The notes under the pieces are model-generated. The model saw nothing but the letters and a program-made list of their open reading frames with translations. It searched no databases and was not told where the DNA came from. Positions 7,901-15,875 of a stretch of 39,977 nucleotides of DNA are shown here, piece after piece. The stretch is from NCBI GenBank assembly GCA_028284665.1, contig JANQRG010000049.1:1-39977 (forward strand). Direction: 5' to 3'. The stretch is from Croceivirga sp. Its GTDB lineage: Bacteria > Bacteroidota > Bacteroidia > Flavobacteriales > Flavobacteriaceae. The number at the start of each line of letters is the position of its first letter. The stretch's first letter is position 1. The position numbers and the translations under genes are program-made.

Positions 7901-9971
7901 AACGTTGGAAATCTGTGATGAAAGCATAGTATTTATGGAAAAGGTCAATAATCAAGGTTTATTGGCCCTAATGAAACTACTTAAAGGAAGTCTTTTGAAA
8001 TTGCTGGGCAGGTTCGATTCAGAGTATCAGTCTGTTGAGAAGGAGGCCCTAAGGTTTTTACAGGAGGTAAAGTTTTTCACTGCAATATCCCACCATTATA
8101 TTTTCAGGAGTTGGGCGTGTTGTATGCTAAAGGAATTTAAAGAGGCAAGTATTCTTTTAAAGCAAAATGAGGAGATCGTAATCTATGCGGCCTCGCAACC
8201 ACATGTTCCAAAACATTACTTTCTGGATTCACTTTGTATACTCTATCTAAATGAATCACTTAATGCGAAACAGGAAGAAAGAATTAAAGAGAACCAAAGT
8301 GTCCTGAACCTTTGGAGCAATAGTATGCCCGATAATTTCAGTGCTGAATACTATCTAATAGAGACCCTTTTAAGAGGGCGCTCTGGTAAAATCGAAGAGG
8401 CGTTGGGCACTTTTAATCTGGCCCTTAAATGGGCAGAAAAAGGTGGTTTGAGGGGTATAAAGGCGTTTGCCTATGAAATTGCCTCAGACATGCTTAAATC
8501 AAGTGATTATTCCGTTTTGGCCGAGGGGTTTGAAAAAAATGTGAATGCCATCTATGAACAATGGAATGCGGTGGCAAAATCGAAGAAAGGCAAAGATGAA
8601 AAGACAACTTTGGATTACAGGTATTCAGACCTCACCACTGAAAGTTTGATTAGATCCATGCAGGTAATTTCATCGGAAGTTAACAAAGGTGAAGTGGTCG
8701 AAAAACTTCTAAATGTACTTATGGAAAAGGCAGGGGCGGACCGAAGCGTGTTAATACTAATTGAGAAAGGGCACCCCTACATAGAAGCTGAAATAAACTT
8801 GGACTCAGAGAAGAGGCTTTTGGTCAAGGAGCCCCTTGGAAAACAAAAGTCAATTCCTGTTAGCATAATTGAATATGTCATAAGTTCTAAAAAGGAATTC
8901 GTTTTTGACAGTAATGATCTGGCAATTTCGGTTGACAAAGACTATATAGAAAAAACCAAAATCCAATCATTGCTTGCCTTGCCTTTGATACGACAAAAAG
9001 AGCTAATAGGAGTCCTATATCTTGAAAATCGAAAACTCTCAGGTTTGTTCAAAGGGAATGATTTAGATACACTTAAAGTCATTGCGTCCCAGGCTGCAAT
9101 ATCAATTTACAATACGCTCCTCTTTGAGGAAGCTTCCGAACTCAATATAGCTTTACAATCTTCCAAGGACGAATTGAGTAAGATGAACTTATTGTTGGAG
9201 GATAAAATAAAGGATAGGACCAAAGTTCTAAGACAGGAAATTGAAACCCGTAAGGAAATTGAAGAAGAACTCAAAAAGGCTCAAAAAGAAGCGGAGAAAT
9301 TTCATCAACAGCAGATAAAGGAAGAACGACGGGAAAGCTTGCAATCAAAGATGATGATGCTATCCTCCCAAATGAACCCGCACTTTATCTTTAACTCTTT
9401 AGGCTCGGTACAGTCCTATATATTGAACAATGACACCAATAGAGCTGTAGATTTCATTTCTGAGTTCGCAGGTTTGATGCGAAAAAACTTGATAAACTCG
9501 ACCACCAAATACATTTCAATAGCTGAGGAGCTGGAGTTCTTGGACAAGTATCTTTTGTTGGAAAAAATACGATTCAACGACAGTTTTGAATACCATATAA
9601 GCGAGGAGATAGATAATCCTCATGACACGTTGATTCCACCGATGTTGTTACAACCCTTCATAGAGAATGCGGTAATTCATGGACTAAGCAAATTACAAGG
9701 AAGGAAAGGCAGCTTAAAAGTCCATTTGGACGAAACGGAGGATAGGATTATCTGTATCATAGAGGATAACGGAATTGGAAGAGAGAATGCTTTAAAACAC
9801 AAGAGCCAAGGTCATAAGTCAGTGGCCATAAGTAATCTCGAAACCCGATTGGAGCTTCTAAATGATTCCAGTGAGGATAAGGAGTATACTTACGAAATAG
9901 TTGATTTAAAAAACAAGAATGGTCCGTTAGGGACAAGGGTAAAAGTATGTTTTCCAAATGACTTACATTAG
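4908..9971 (+). CDS. Pseudokinase / AAA ATPase / GAF / LytS-type histidine kinase fusion
   Basis: A 1687-residue cytoplasmic sensor. Residues 1-245 resemble a Ser/Thr kinase C-lobe: LAPEN (143-147, APE motif), YRSDFYSLG (about 156) and NPNNR are present, but the HRD-type catalytic loop and DFG are absent and no VAIK lysine is evident, so it should be inactive. Next is an AAA_16-type ATPase with Walker A GYSGVGKTS (296-304) and Walker B ILFLDD (about 424). About 690-1230 is TPR-like helix. A GAF domain spans about 1244-1405, a coiled coil 1405-1480. The kinase core follows: QMNPHFIFN with His1492, N-box PFIENAVIHG (Asn1587) and IEDNGIG (about 1617). The layout recalls the trifunctional kinase/ATPase/sensor kinases, but the C-terminus is LytS type. 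Its likely partner is the convergent LytTR regulator at 9963-10730, whose end overlaps by 9 bp. Confidence 0.92.
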   Translation: MPFTAKFSDVGINVQNIDGKPMLIEKIHSERRIESISLDVPHILKPLRSEENRISYDFMDIERFDPPIPRTKKDFIDLLNNCLQVVHTLKSLQQKNMSIGTLSSSRIALNEQKQIMILGNSLFREIPFTSSSEFYALEDLYFLAPENYENTATVADYRSDFYSLGINLYTWVTGSLPFKGNDRLELTHQHLTKTPIAPSDINPRVHPSFEELILILLAKNPNNRYASAFGLFQDLSEMIEVYKRDEDKKIQLHKDYNPGKIEFASILFGREDQLGKLEECYKKVGYLDSQVVFVEGYSGVGKTSLINTFIEDLSPNKNIVLEGKFDQFKNTPYSAIQSAFTSLERQLLLNATLDTKKLQKTLNEVLGKNAGVLKEIVPGISAMVPKLEAVETLNPIETRNRFVYVFQKFFEAVADLGLKIILFLDDWQWCDVPSLELINALVRIDSKNIFFLFAYRGNEVGSNHHFHRFKKEIEKRETYNHLLVSPLNRKSANEMIANTLGMNENDTSEFTKLIFPKTEGNPFYIKQFINSLHQNRTLSYDYDKHIWRWKKSMVSAENLSDNVVDLISKKIDKLSYEAQIIFKVASCISGRFDLDLISEISGIQKVLMPILLDISIGSGYIIKTQNDGVTKYSFAHDRVQQAAYHLRVPSFNLSTEELHYQLGKTLIEKKDQTHYSIGEILLHFVNAKERIEIDIAKAIIKAILGQNSESGLSITPQASKQYFELGLFLVDKFEISEYRFQCLYGICESLFLLSDLESAEIFASRAFSATTEVLEKVQLLRMKMLFYESYAMYERNIQTGLEALELFNIEGRIQFENNGLEQLIHKEYELFNTLSAKDNLLQELAHRKMTAPEDLAIMDVLVNMNASAYFVDLYLFAWSTLKMTNQTLEKGLTHSTPFALVFMGSLLVAFYKEFDYGYEFGKVGVDLLAHIDNDQYKSRTLSIFPIFIQHFKEPILAGTSNLDESIYSGLETGDLPYAGYSFYAKVRDAFLAGDDLIKTLEICDESIVFMEKVNNQGLLALMKLLKGSLLKLLGRFDSEYQSVEKEALRFLQEVKFFTAISHHYIFRSWACCMLKEFKEASILLKQNEEIVIYAASQPHVPKHYFLDSLCILYLNESLNAKQEERIKENQSVLNLWSNSMPDNFSAEYYLIETLLRGRSGKIEEALGTFNLALKWAEKGGLRGIKAFAYEIASDMLKSSDYSVLAEGFEKNVNAIYEQWNAVAKSKKGKDEKTTLDYRYSDLTTESLIRSMQVISSEVNKGEVVEKLLNVLMEKAGADRSVLILIEKGHPYIEAEINLDSEKRLLVKEPLGKQKSIPVSIIEYVISSKKEFVFDSNDLAISVDKDYIEKTKIQSLLALPLIRQKELIGVLYLENRKLSGLFKGNDLDTLKVIASQAAISIYNTLLFEEASELNIALQSSKDELSKMNLLLEDKIKDRTKVLRQEIETRKEIEEELKKAQKEAEKFHQQQIKEERRESLQSKMMMLSSQMNPHFIFNSLGSVQSYILNNDTNRAVDFISEFAGLMRKNLINSTTKYISIAEELEFLDKYLLLEKIRFNDSFEYHISEEIDNPHDTLIPPMLLQPFIENAVIHGLSKLQGRKGSLKVHLDETEDRIICIIEDNGIGRENALKHKSQGHKSVAISNLETRLELLNDSSEDKEYTYEIVDLKNKNGPLGTRVKVCFPNDLH

Positions 9972-10730
9972 TCTATTAAGTAAGTCATCCTTTTTTCTTA
10001 CTGACACATCCACATGTGACCCATCTTTCATTATCACGTATCCACCCTTTCCTTTCACGTATTTTTCCAAGTGCGTCAGATTGATCATATGAGACTTATG
10101 TACCCTAAAGAAATTACACTGTTCCAATAGTGCTTCATACTCTTTCAAAGGCTTTGAGACCAGTATTTTTTTTCCACTCTGCAAATAGAAGTTTGAATAT
10201 GACCGTTCCGCTTCGGCTCTTATAATGGCCTCGGCCTCGATAAAATCTATTCCGTCCGAAGAAGGTAGGGCAATTTTGGTAAAACGTTGGTCTTCCAATT
10301 TCAAGTTGGATTTAAGGACATTGATCTTTTCGGCGCTTACGGTACTCCCTTTTTTATTAATGACTTTGACGGCCCTTGCCACTGAGTCCTGTAGCTCCCT
10401 AATATTTATGGGCTTCATGAGATAATCGAGAGCAGCATATTTTATTGCGTTGATGGCATAAAGGTCATGGGCTGTTGTAAATATTACTTCGAAAGGTGGT
10501 TCTTCGAAGTGGTCAAACAATGTGAAACCGTTACCACCAGGCATCTCTATGTCCAAAAAAATGATTTGAGGACTTTTATCCATTACCAAACTAACGGCTT
10601 CTTCAACATTATGGGCATTTCCCAATATTTCAATTTCAGGGCAAAAATTACCTAACATTTTTCCCAGGGTCTCATGATGCCGACCCTCGTCATCAACTAT
10701 TATAGCTTTAATAGTACCCTCCGTTTCCAT
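9963..10730 (-). CDS. LytTR-family response regulator
   Basis: A 255-residue response regulator. The receiver domain (about 8-125) has the acidic pair Asp13-Asp14, phospho-acceptor Asp60 (IIFLDIEMPGGNG), Thr85/Thr86 and Lys106 (YLMKP), so it looks fully functional. The C-terminal third (about 160-255) is a LytTR DNA-binding domain with the usual FFRVHKSHMINL and VSVRKK elements. LytTR domains bind direct repeats spaced about two helical turns apart. It is convergent with the giant LytS-type kinase (4908-9971), overlapping 9 bp tail to tail; proximity and matching families make them a probable pair. Predicted targets are the three promoters at 2742-2811, 3644-3713 and 4785-4854. Its own promoter region contains the AGTAA palindromes at 10741-10777. 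Confidence 0.93.
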   Translation of the reverse strand: METEGTIKAIIVDDEGRHHETLGKMLGNFCPEIEILGNAHNVEEAVSLVMDKSPQIIFLDIEMPGGNGFTLFDHFEEPPFEVIFTTAHDLYAINAIKYAALDYLMKPINIRELQDSVARAVKVINKKGSTVSAEKINVLKSNLKLEDQRFTKIALPSSDGIDFIEAEAIIRAEAERSYSNFYLQSGKKILVSKPLKEYEALLEQCNFFRVHKSHMINLTHLEKYVKGKGGYVIMKDGSHVDVSVRKKDDLLNRLM

Positions 10731-10740
10731 TATTTGTTTC

Positions 10741-10777
10741 TTACTAAGTAAATATACATTTATTACTCTTTTAGTAA
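10741..10777. promoter_or_regulatory. Two TTACT...AGTAA palindromes between response regulator and peroxiredoxin
   Basis: TTACT-A-AGTAA at 10741-10751 and TTACT-CTTTT-AGTAA at 10763-10777 have the same arms with 1-nt and 5-nt spacers and lie about 24 bp apart centre to centre, filling the short divergent promoter region between the genes starting at 10730 and 10809. They look like binding sites for a dimeric regulator; which one is unknown. The AT-rich arms make chance occurrence possible. Confidence 0.35.
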
Positions 10778-10808
10778 TTCTTTGTTATTTAATAATTTAG
10801 TCAAAGTC

Positions 10809-11438
10809 ATGTCCATTACTTTAGGTTCCATAGCACCAGATTTCAGCGCAAGCACTACAATGGGAGACTTGGGATTCCATCAATGGCTTGGCTCAAGTTG
10901 GGGGTTATTATTTTCACACCCTGAAGATTACACTCCAGTGTGTACTACGGAGCTGGGAGTAGTCGCTAATTTACATGATGAGTTCAAAAAACGAAATGTT
11001 AAGGCAATTGCACTTAGCGTTGACAACCTTGAATCCCATAAAGGTTGGATTTCGGATATTGAGCTATCTATGAACACCAAAGTTAACTTTCCGATAATTG
11101 CTGATGAACAAGCAGAAGTCGCCCAGCTTTACGGAATGATTCATGAGGGAAGTTCGGAAAAGCACACCATTCGGTCAGTCTTTGTAATCGGGCCAGAAAA
11201 GGATATTAAATTGATGCTTACCTATCCTATGGCGGTAGGACGAAACTTTGATGAAATTCTTCGCGTTCTAGATGCGTTGCAGCTTACTGCCAAGCACCCT
11301 GTTGTCACTCCCGCTAATTGGGAACAAAATGATGATGTGATTATTGATCCTTCCCTTTCAAGTGAAGAAGCTGGCAGAACATTTCCAAAGGGACACGAGG
11401 AAGTGACGCCATATTTACGTTATACTGAGCTACCCTAG
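10809..11438 (+). CDS. 1-Cys peroxiredoxin (Prx6 type)
   Basis: A 209-residue peroxiredoxin that reduces hydrogen peroxide and alkyl hydroperoxides in the cytoplasm. From the chosen ATG it reads MSITLGSIAPDFSAS. The active-site segment HPEDYTPVCTTELG carries the peroxidatic Cys45 with Thr42 three residues before it. No other cysteine is found in the protein, which defines the 1-Cys group. The C-terminal VVTPANWEQNDDVIIDP and KGHEEVTPYLRY match the Prx6 extension, and the length fits the family (about 210-220). An upstream TTG at 10782 extends the frame by nine residues, but the ATG at 10809 fits the family N-terminus. It is divergent from the LytTR regulator, with paired palindromes between them. 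Confidence 0.93.
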   Translation: MSITLGSIAPDFSASTTMGDLGFHQWLGSSWGLLFSHPEDYTPVCTTELGVVANLHDEFKKRNVKAIALSVDNLESHKGWISDIELSMNTKVNFPIIADEQAEVAQLYGMIHEGSSEKHTIRSVFVIGPEKDIKLMLTYPMAVGRNFDEILRVLDALQLTAKHPVVTPANWEQNDDVIIDPSLSSEEAGRTFPKGHEEVTPYLRYTELP

Positions 11439-11602
11439 TTCAATTAAAACCCATTTATCGCCAAATCGTTTGATTACCTATATTCTCACTTTGAACAGAG
11501 TTTTCATTTAGGATTCCCTAAAATCAGTTATAAAATAATCCGAGAATTTTATCTGAACTTACAATTCAAAGCAGTAAAACTATTTTCGATAAAAAATGAA
11601 TT

Positions 11603-12742
11603 ATGGACATAAAAACCTTCCCTGAACTTCTGGGTGTGTTAACGGGTTTTTTGAGTTTTTTCTTTGCTTTTTTTCTACTGACTTTAAAAACGAAGAAACA
11701 AACCAGCAACCTTTTGATTGCCATGTTTCTTATCATTTTTGCCATTGATACTGGGGGAAACGTATTGCTGAACAATTATGTATATCCCAAACATCCGGGA
11801 TTGGGATTGCTTCTTAGTTCCTCAATTTTTTTGGAGCTTCCTTTTTTGTATCTCTACATACGTTCTATTGTATATAACGATTTCAGATTGAGGATGGTTC
11901 ACTTGCTGCATGGCGTAACTTTTCTAATGGCCCTTCTCATCTTACTTCCAAACTTCTACCTGGCCAGTTTGGCGGAAAAACTTACCGTTCTTAAAGGACA
12001 AGACCCTGTTTTGTTCGAACTCAAATTGGTATATATTATTCTTCATTTACAAGTTTTATCCTACCTCGTTGCCAGCTTTGTTCTTGTAGCCCGCTATCGA
12101 AAGCTATATTTGGAAAACTACTCCGATACCAAATGGTTCAACCATAGATGGTTGTTTCAACTGGTGCTGTTTCTTAGCATTGATTTTTTGGTTTCCACTT
12201 TGAAGAATACCTCTCTGTTTCTTCACAGATCTGAACTTTATGAAAACATTGCTGTGGCCACCAATCTCATGGCGTTGGGATTGATTTGTTGGATAGTATT
12301 CAAGGCGTTACGTTACCCTGAACTGTTCAAAGGGGTGAATTCAGGAACACGGTTGGCCAAACAACTTGCCAAGAAGAATGATGCGAACAACCAATTGACA
12401 GAAAAGGAAAGTAACCTATTGGAAGCCCTTAAACATTATATGGAAAAAAACGAACCGTATACCAATCCTTCGTTATCCATATCCGATTTGGCTAAACACT
12501 TGCAAGTACCCTCCAAGGAACTTTCGATACTTATCAATCACAAAATTCACAAGCATTTTTTTGATTTCGTAAATGAATATAGGATTGAAAAGGCAAAATC
12601 AATCTTCAAAGAAAATCTCGATGAGAAGCTTACGGTGCTGGAAGTCTTATACGAAGTGGGCTTCAACACAAAATCTTCTTTCAACACTGCCTTCAAGAAA
12701 CATACGGGGTTGACCCCGACCCAATTTCGCCATCAACTTTAG
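11603..12742 (+). CDS. Membrane-bound AraC-family regulator (copy 1)
   Basis: A 379-residue protein with about seven hydrophobic helices in residues 1-235, a linker, then an AraC-type double helix-turn-helix from about 275 to 379 (LSISDLAKHLQVPSKELSIL; VLEVLYEVGFNTKSSFNTAF; HTGLTPTQFR). This 7TM-plus-HTH layout is common in Bacteroidota and suggests a signal perceived in or outside the membrane with DNA bound by the cytoplasmic tail. The ligand is unknown. It precedes a CPBP membrane protease by 118 bp, and the pattern repeats immediately downstream (13723-15875). Likely targets are the adjacent genes, by analogy and position only. Confidence 0.9.
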   Translation: MDIKTFPELLGVLTGFLSFFFAFFLLTLKTKKQTSNLLIAMFLIIFAIDTGGNVLLNNYVYPKHPGLGLLLSSSIFLELPFLYLYIRSIVYNDFRLRMVHLLHGVTFLMALLILLPNFYLASLAEKLTVLKGQDPVLFELKLVYIILHLQVLSYLVASFVLVARYRKLYLENYSDTKWFNHRWLFQLVLFLSIDFLVSTLKNTSLFLHRSELYENIAVATNLMALGLICWIVFKALRYPELFKGVNSGTRLAKQLAKKNDANNQLTEKESNLLEALKHYMEKNEPYTNPSLSISDLAKHLQVPSKELSILINHKIHKHFFDFVNEYRIEKAKSIFKENLDEKLTVLEVLYEVGFNTKSSFNTAFKKHTGLTPTQFRHQL

Positions 12743-12860
12743 TTTTAATGGAACGCACCAATTCGTTACATGAAAAAGCGTTTGACTTTTTTTAGTCGGT
12801 CGACTTGTATTCTTCTATTGGTCAATTTTGCTTCCAGATTACAAACAAAAATTCTGACAG

Positions 12861-13607
12861 ATGGAAATAGACAAAATTAAGCCGATACGACTGGGGACTT
12901 CAGTCATTATTTTTTTTGGAGCCGCACTGCTATTCCTGATTTTGGAACGTGTGGTGTTGCCTTTTCTTGACACACATGGAGTGTCCAAAATTTCAATGTT
13001 TTTGGTGATGGCCTCGCCACACGTCATTTTCTTCACCGGTGCACTAATGGGATTTAAACTTGAAGGACATCCTTTGAATTGGCAATCATTGATGACCCGT
13101 TTTCGATATAAAAAGATTAAGGGCAAAAAATGGTTATGGACCCTCCTATACATATTGGTCTTTGTTGGCCTTTATCTCATGGTATACACCCTCGCATGGC
13201 CATTGGTCAAAATTATCCATGCATGGCTTCCTACAACAGACCTTTTGACGGAAGTAATGAGTGATGGCGAAACCTTTGTCGGTCATCCGCTAAAGGGAAA
13301 TTGGTGGCTGCTCGGACTTTTTATGGTTATGTATTTCTTCAATATAGTAGGAGAAGAGTTTCTATGGAGGGGGTACTTATTCCCAAAACAGGAAAAAACC
13401 CATGGTAGATACACGTGGGTTGTCCATGGGCTGCTTTGGACCTCTTTCCATCTATTTGCTCCCTACAATGCCATTATGGTGCTTCCTGGGGCTATGTTCA
13501 TGTCGTATATCACACAGCGAATACAGAACAATACTCCTTTCTTAATCGCGCATGCAGCATTGAATAGTATTCCGGTGATTATGTTGGTTGGGGCAATCAT
13601 TGGCTGA
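12861..13607 (+). CDS. CPBP-family intramembrane metalloprotease (copy 1)
   Basis: A 248-residue polytopic membrane protein of the CPBP (CAAX protease / bacteriocin-processing) family. The catalytic motifs are complete: EEFLWRG (Glu165, Glu166, Arg170), SFHLF (His197) and HAALN (His231, Asn235). Family members are metal-dependent or glutamate-type intramembrane proteases; bacterial roles include bacteriocin self-immunity and peptide maturation. The substrate is unknown. It follows a membrane AraC regulator and precedes another, on the same strand. A second, degenerate CPBP protein is at 15003-15875. Confidence 0.87.
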   Translation: MEIDKIKPIRLGTSVIIFFGAALLFLILERVVLPFLDTHGVSKISMFLVMASPHVIFFTGALMGFKLEGHPLNWQSLMTRFRYKKIKGKKWLWTLLYILVFVGLYLMVYTLAWPLVKIIHAWLPTTDLLTEVMSDGETFVGHPLKGNWWLLGLFMVMYFFNIVGEEFLWRGYLFPKQEKTHGRYTWVVHGLLWTSFHLFAPYNAIMVLPGAMFMSYITQRIQNNTPFLIAHAALNSIPVIMLVGAIIG

Positions 13608-13638
13608 TAATACGAAGAATAAGTAACACGTCGCAAAA

Positions 13639-13656
13639 CCATTTTTCTGAAAATGG
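13639..13656 (+). terminator. Hairpin after the first CPBP gene, possible terminator
   Basis: CCATTTT (13639-13645), a 4-nt loop, and AAAATGG (13650-13656) form a perfect 7-bp stem 31 bp after the CPBP stop codon. There is no immediate T-run, though a T8 stretch starts about 22 bp later, so termination is only possible. Confidence 0.3.
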
Positions 13657-13722
13657 AACTAGTACTGGTAACATGATTTTTTTTAACTTTCATGTACTGC
13701 ACCTAAAGAGTTTCGCACAAAA

Positions 13723-14847
13723 ATGGATATGATTTTCACCATAGGGATTTTCACATCGCTATTTTTCTTTATCCTGTTGTTGGGCAAAAAAAATAAATCG
13801 TTATCTGATACGATACTGGCCTTTTGGATGCTTATAGTCGGTATTCATTTGGTCAGCACTTACATATATACCTTGGGTTATTGGGACATCTACCCTCATC
13901 TCATTGGAATAACAGCACCCTTCCCACTTCTCTACGGACCATTGCTCTACATATATGTGCTGTATTCCATTAGGGACGATAAAAGATTAAGAAGGAAGGA
14001 TTATTGGCACTTCGTGCCTGTGGTTATTTCCTATCTATACATGTTGCGGTTTTACTTTTTTTATTCTGCGGAGGAGAAGCGAATGGTGGATAAGGGCGAA
14101 ATAGATGATTTTGGGCTCTTTGGAAGTTTTTTGGTAATCTTCATAATAGTTTCTACGATAGTTTATGCCGTTTTCGCTTTTAAGTTGCTGAAGAGGCATA
14201 AGAGACTGATCGAGGATAACTTTTCGAATGATGAAAAAATAAACCTCAATTGGTTACGGAGTTTTATTTGGGGTGTGGGTGTAATTTTTGTAACCGTAGC
14301 CTTGGTTCTTATTTCCAGGGATATTTTGGGAGTTGAATATCCTTTCAACCCGGAGTTTATATTTTATTCTATGATCGTTTTTAGTGTTTTGTGCCTAGGC
14401 TATTTTGGGATTCGGCATCAAAATATTTTTGCGGACAACAAGATTCTGGAAATCAAGGAAGAGGATAAATCCTCATATAAAAACTCAGGTCTTAAAGAAG
14501 ACTTTGCCTCCCTTAAACACAAAGACCTTCTAAACCTAATGGCAGAACAGAAACCGTATTTGGAACCAAATCTGAATTTAAATACCATGGCTGGTAAACT
14601 AGATTTGCCACTCCATCATTTATCGCAAATCATCAATCAGTATGAAGGACAGAACTTTAATGATTTTGTAAATAAATATCGTGTAGAAGAATTTATTGAG
14701 CGGGCATCCAAAGACAAACAGTTTAGTTTTTTGGCATTGGCGCTCGATTCAGGTTTCAATTCAAAATCCACGTTTAATTCGGTCTTCAAAAAACATAAGG
14801 GAGTCACACCCTCAAAGTTTATGGCTGGTTATACACCCAAAGCCTAG
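13723..14847 (+). CDS. Membrane-bound AraC-family regulator (copy 2)
   Basis: A 374-residue protein of the same layout as copy 1: hydrophobic N-terminal half with about seven helices (MIFTIGIFTSLFFFILLLG first), a charged linker near 245-265, and a C-terminal AraC HTH (LNTMAGKLDLPLHHLSQIIN; LALDSGFNSKSTFNSVF; GVTPSKFM). It is nearer in appearance to the regulator at 23901-25037 than to copy 1, for example the shared opening pattern LGxxNxSLxxTIL. It lies between the two CPBP genes, 115 bp after the first and 155 bp before the second. The signal it senses and its target genes are not evident from sequence. Confidence 0.9.
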   Translation: MDMIFTIGIFTSLFFFILLLGKKNKSLSDTILAFWMLIVGIHLVSTYIYTLGYWDIYPHLIGITAPFPLLYGPLLYIYVLYSIRDDKRLRRKDYWHFVPVVISYLYMLRFYFFYSAEEKRMVDKGEIDDFGLFGSFLVIFIIVSTIVYAVFAFKLLKRHKRLIEDNFSNDEKINLNWLRSFIWGVGVIFVTVALVLISRDILGVEYPFNPEFIFYSMIVFSVLCLGYFGIRHQNIFADNKILEIKEEDKSSYKNSGLKEDFASLKHKDLLNLMAEQKPYLEPNLNLNTMAGKLDLPLHHLSQIINQYEGQNFNDFVNKYRVEEFIERASKDKQFSFLALALDSGFNSKSTFNSVFKKHKGVTPSKFMAGYTPKA

Positions 14848-14948
14848 AGGCCGATAATAGCATGAAATTTTACGTAACAACCCCACAATCAGGACTTAAA
14901 CGTCCAATCCTATAATCCTGCACCTGTAAATAGTACGACATCATAATG

Positions 14949-14967
14949 TTGGTCGATTGGTGACCAA
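14949..14967. promoter_or_regulatory. Inverted repeat upstream of the second CPBP gene
   Basis: TTGGTC (14949-14954) and GACCAA (14962-14967) flank a 7-nt spacer, 36 bp before the ATG at 15003. It is a candidate operator for the CPBP/DUF2807/TonB operon, perhaps for the AraC regulator just upstream. No direct evidence links them. Confidence 0.3.
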
Positions 14968-15002
14968 AAATCCCGTCCATTTGCTTCATAAAACTGAATA
15001 TC

Positions 15003-15875
15003 ATGATAAGCAAATTGGAAATCGGACAGTATCGCCACGCCAGGTTGTTTTATTTCTTATCCATATTAATCCCGTGGGTTGTGTGGTTTGTTGTGGCTTA
15101 TATAAGCCATACCTATCCCAATGAATTTGTCTTATGGACTAGCTTAGGTAGCCTACTGGGTCTATTGGCTCCCTTATTCATCGCCTTGGCTTTGATCCTT
15201 CCACAGGAATCCCTCAGAAAGGATTTGTTCGGAAGGTTCTTCAACTTCCAAAAAGTGGGACAGAAATATTTAGTAGCGGTATTTCTCCTTATGCCGTTCA
15301 GTATACTGGTGGCCCAATTGGTTTCCCTCTTTTTTGGATATAGTGTAGACCAATTTCAATTTCGAGGTGGTTTTACCTTCTCTTCCGGAATATTTCCGGT
15401 TTGGTTTATGCTGGTTGCTGCTCCCATTGTTGAGGAACTCGCCTGGCATTCTTATGGAACAGATGCATTAGTCAGAAAGCATAGCCTACTTAAATCTTCC
15501 TTGCTTTTTGCATTGTTCTGGGGTCTATGGCATTTGCCATTATCCTTTATCAAAGACTATTATCACAGCAACCTGGTTGAAGAAGGTGAAATCTATTCCA
15601 TCAATTTCTTCCTGAGCTTGTTCCCTTTTGTCTTAATAATGAACTGGCTCTATTACAAGTGTAACAGGAATATCATAATCACAATAATATTTCATATTTC
15701 GGCAGGATTTTTCAACGAAATCTTTGCCACCGAACCCATGAGCAAGGTCATTCAGACAGGCCTTCTTATTGCATTCTCCATTTTCTTAATAACAAATAAT
15801 AAGGAATACTTCCTGAGGACCAGGAAGAAGTGGAAATATCTAGAAAACAATAATCAATACATACAGAAATCATGA
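15003..15875 (+). CDS. CPBP-family membrane protein with altered catalytic motif (copy 2)
   Basis: A 290-residue polytopic membrane protein. The CPBP core is recognisable: EELAWHSYG at residues 144-152, WGLWHLPLSF with His177, and a late His231 (FHISAGFFN). However, the family motif EExxxR reads Glu144-Glu145-Leu-Ala-Trp-His149, so the conserved arginine is histidine, and motif 4 lacks the usual HxxxN spacing. It may be an active variant or a non-proteolytic homologue. Its stop overlaps the next gene's ATG (ATGA at 15872-15875), indicating translational coupling to the DUF2807 lipoprotein. The pairing with an upstream AraC regulator mirrors 11603-13607. Confidence 0.8.
   Translation: MISKLEIGQYRHARLFYFLSILIPWVVWFVVAYISHTYPNEFVLWTSLGSLLGLLAPLFIALALILPQESLRKDLFGRFFNFQKVGQKYLVAVFLLMPFSILVAQLVSLFFGYSVDQFQFRGGFTFSSGIFPVWFMLVAAPIVEELAWHSYGTDALVRKHSLLKSSLLFALFWGLWHLPLSFIKDYYHSNLVEEGEIYSINFFLSLFPFVLIMNWLYYKCNRNIIITIIFHISAGFFNEIFATEPMSKVIQTGLLIAFSIFLITNNKEYFLRTRKKWKYLENNNQYIQKS

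Noticed and set aside
10782-10808. Upstream TTG start for the peroxiredoxin
   Set aside because: It adds nine residues not seen in the family; the ATG at 10809 gives the expected N-terminus.
12794-12815. GACTTTTTTTAGTC and GGTCGACT palindromic patches after the first AraC gene
   Set aside because: The stem is 4 bp around a T-run and the neighbouring palindrome is short; not enough for a terminator or operator call.
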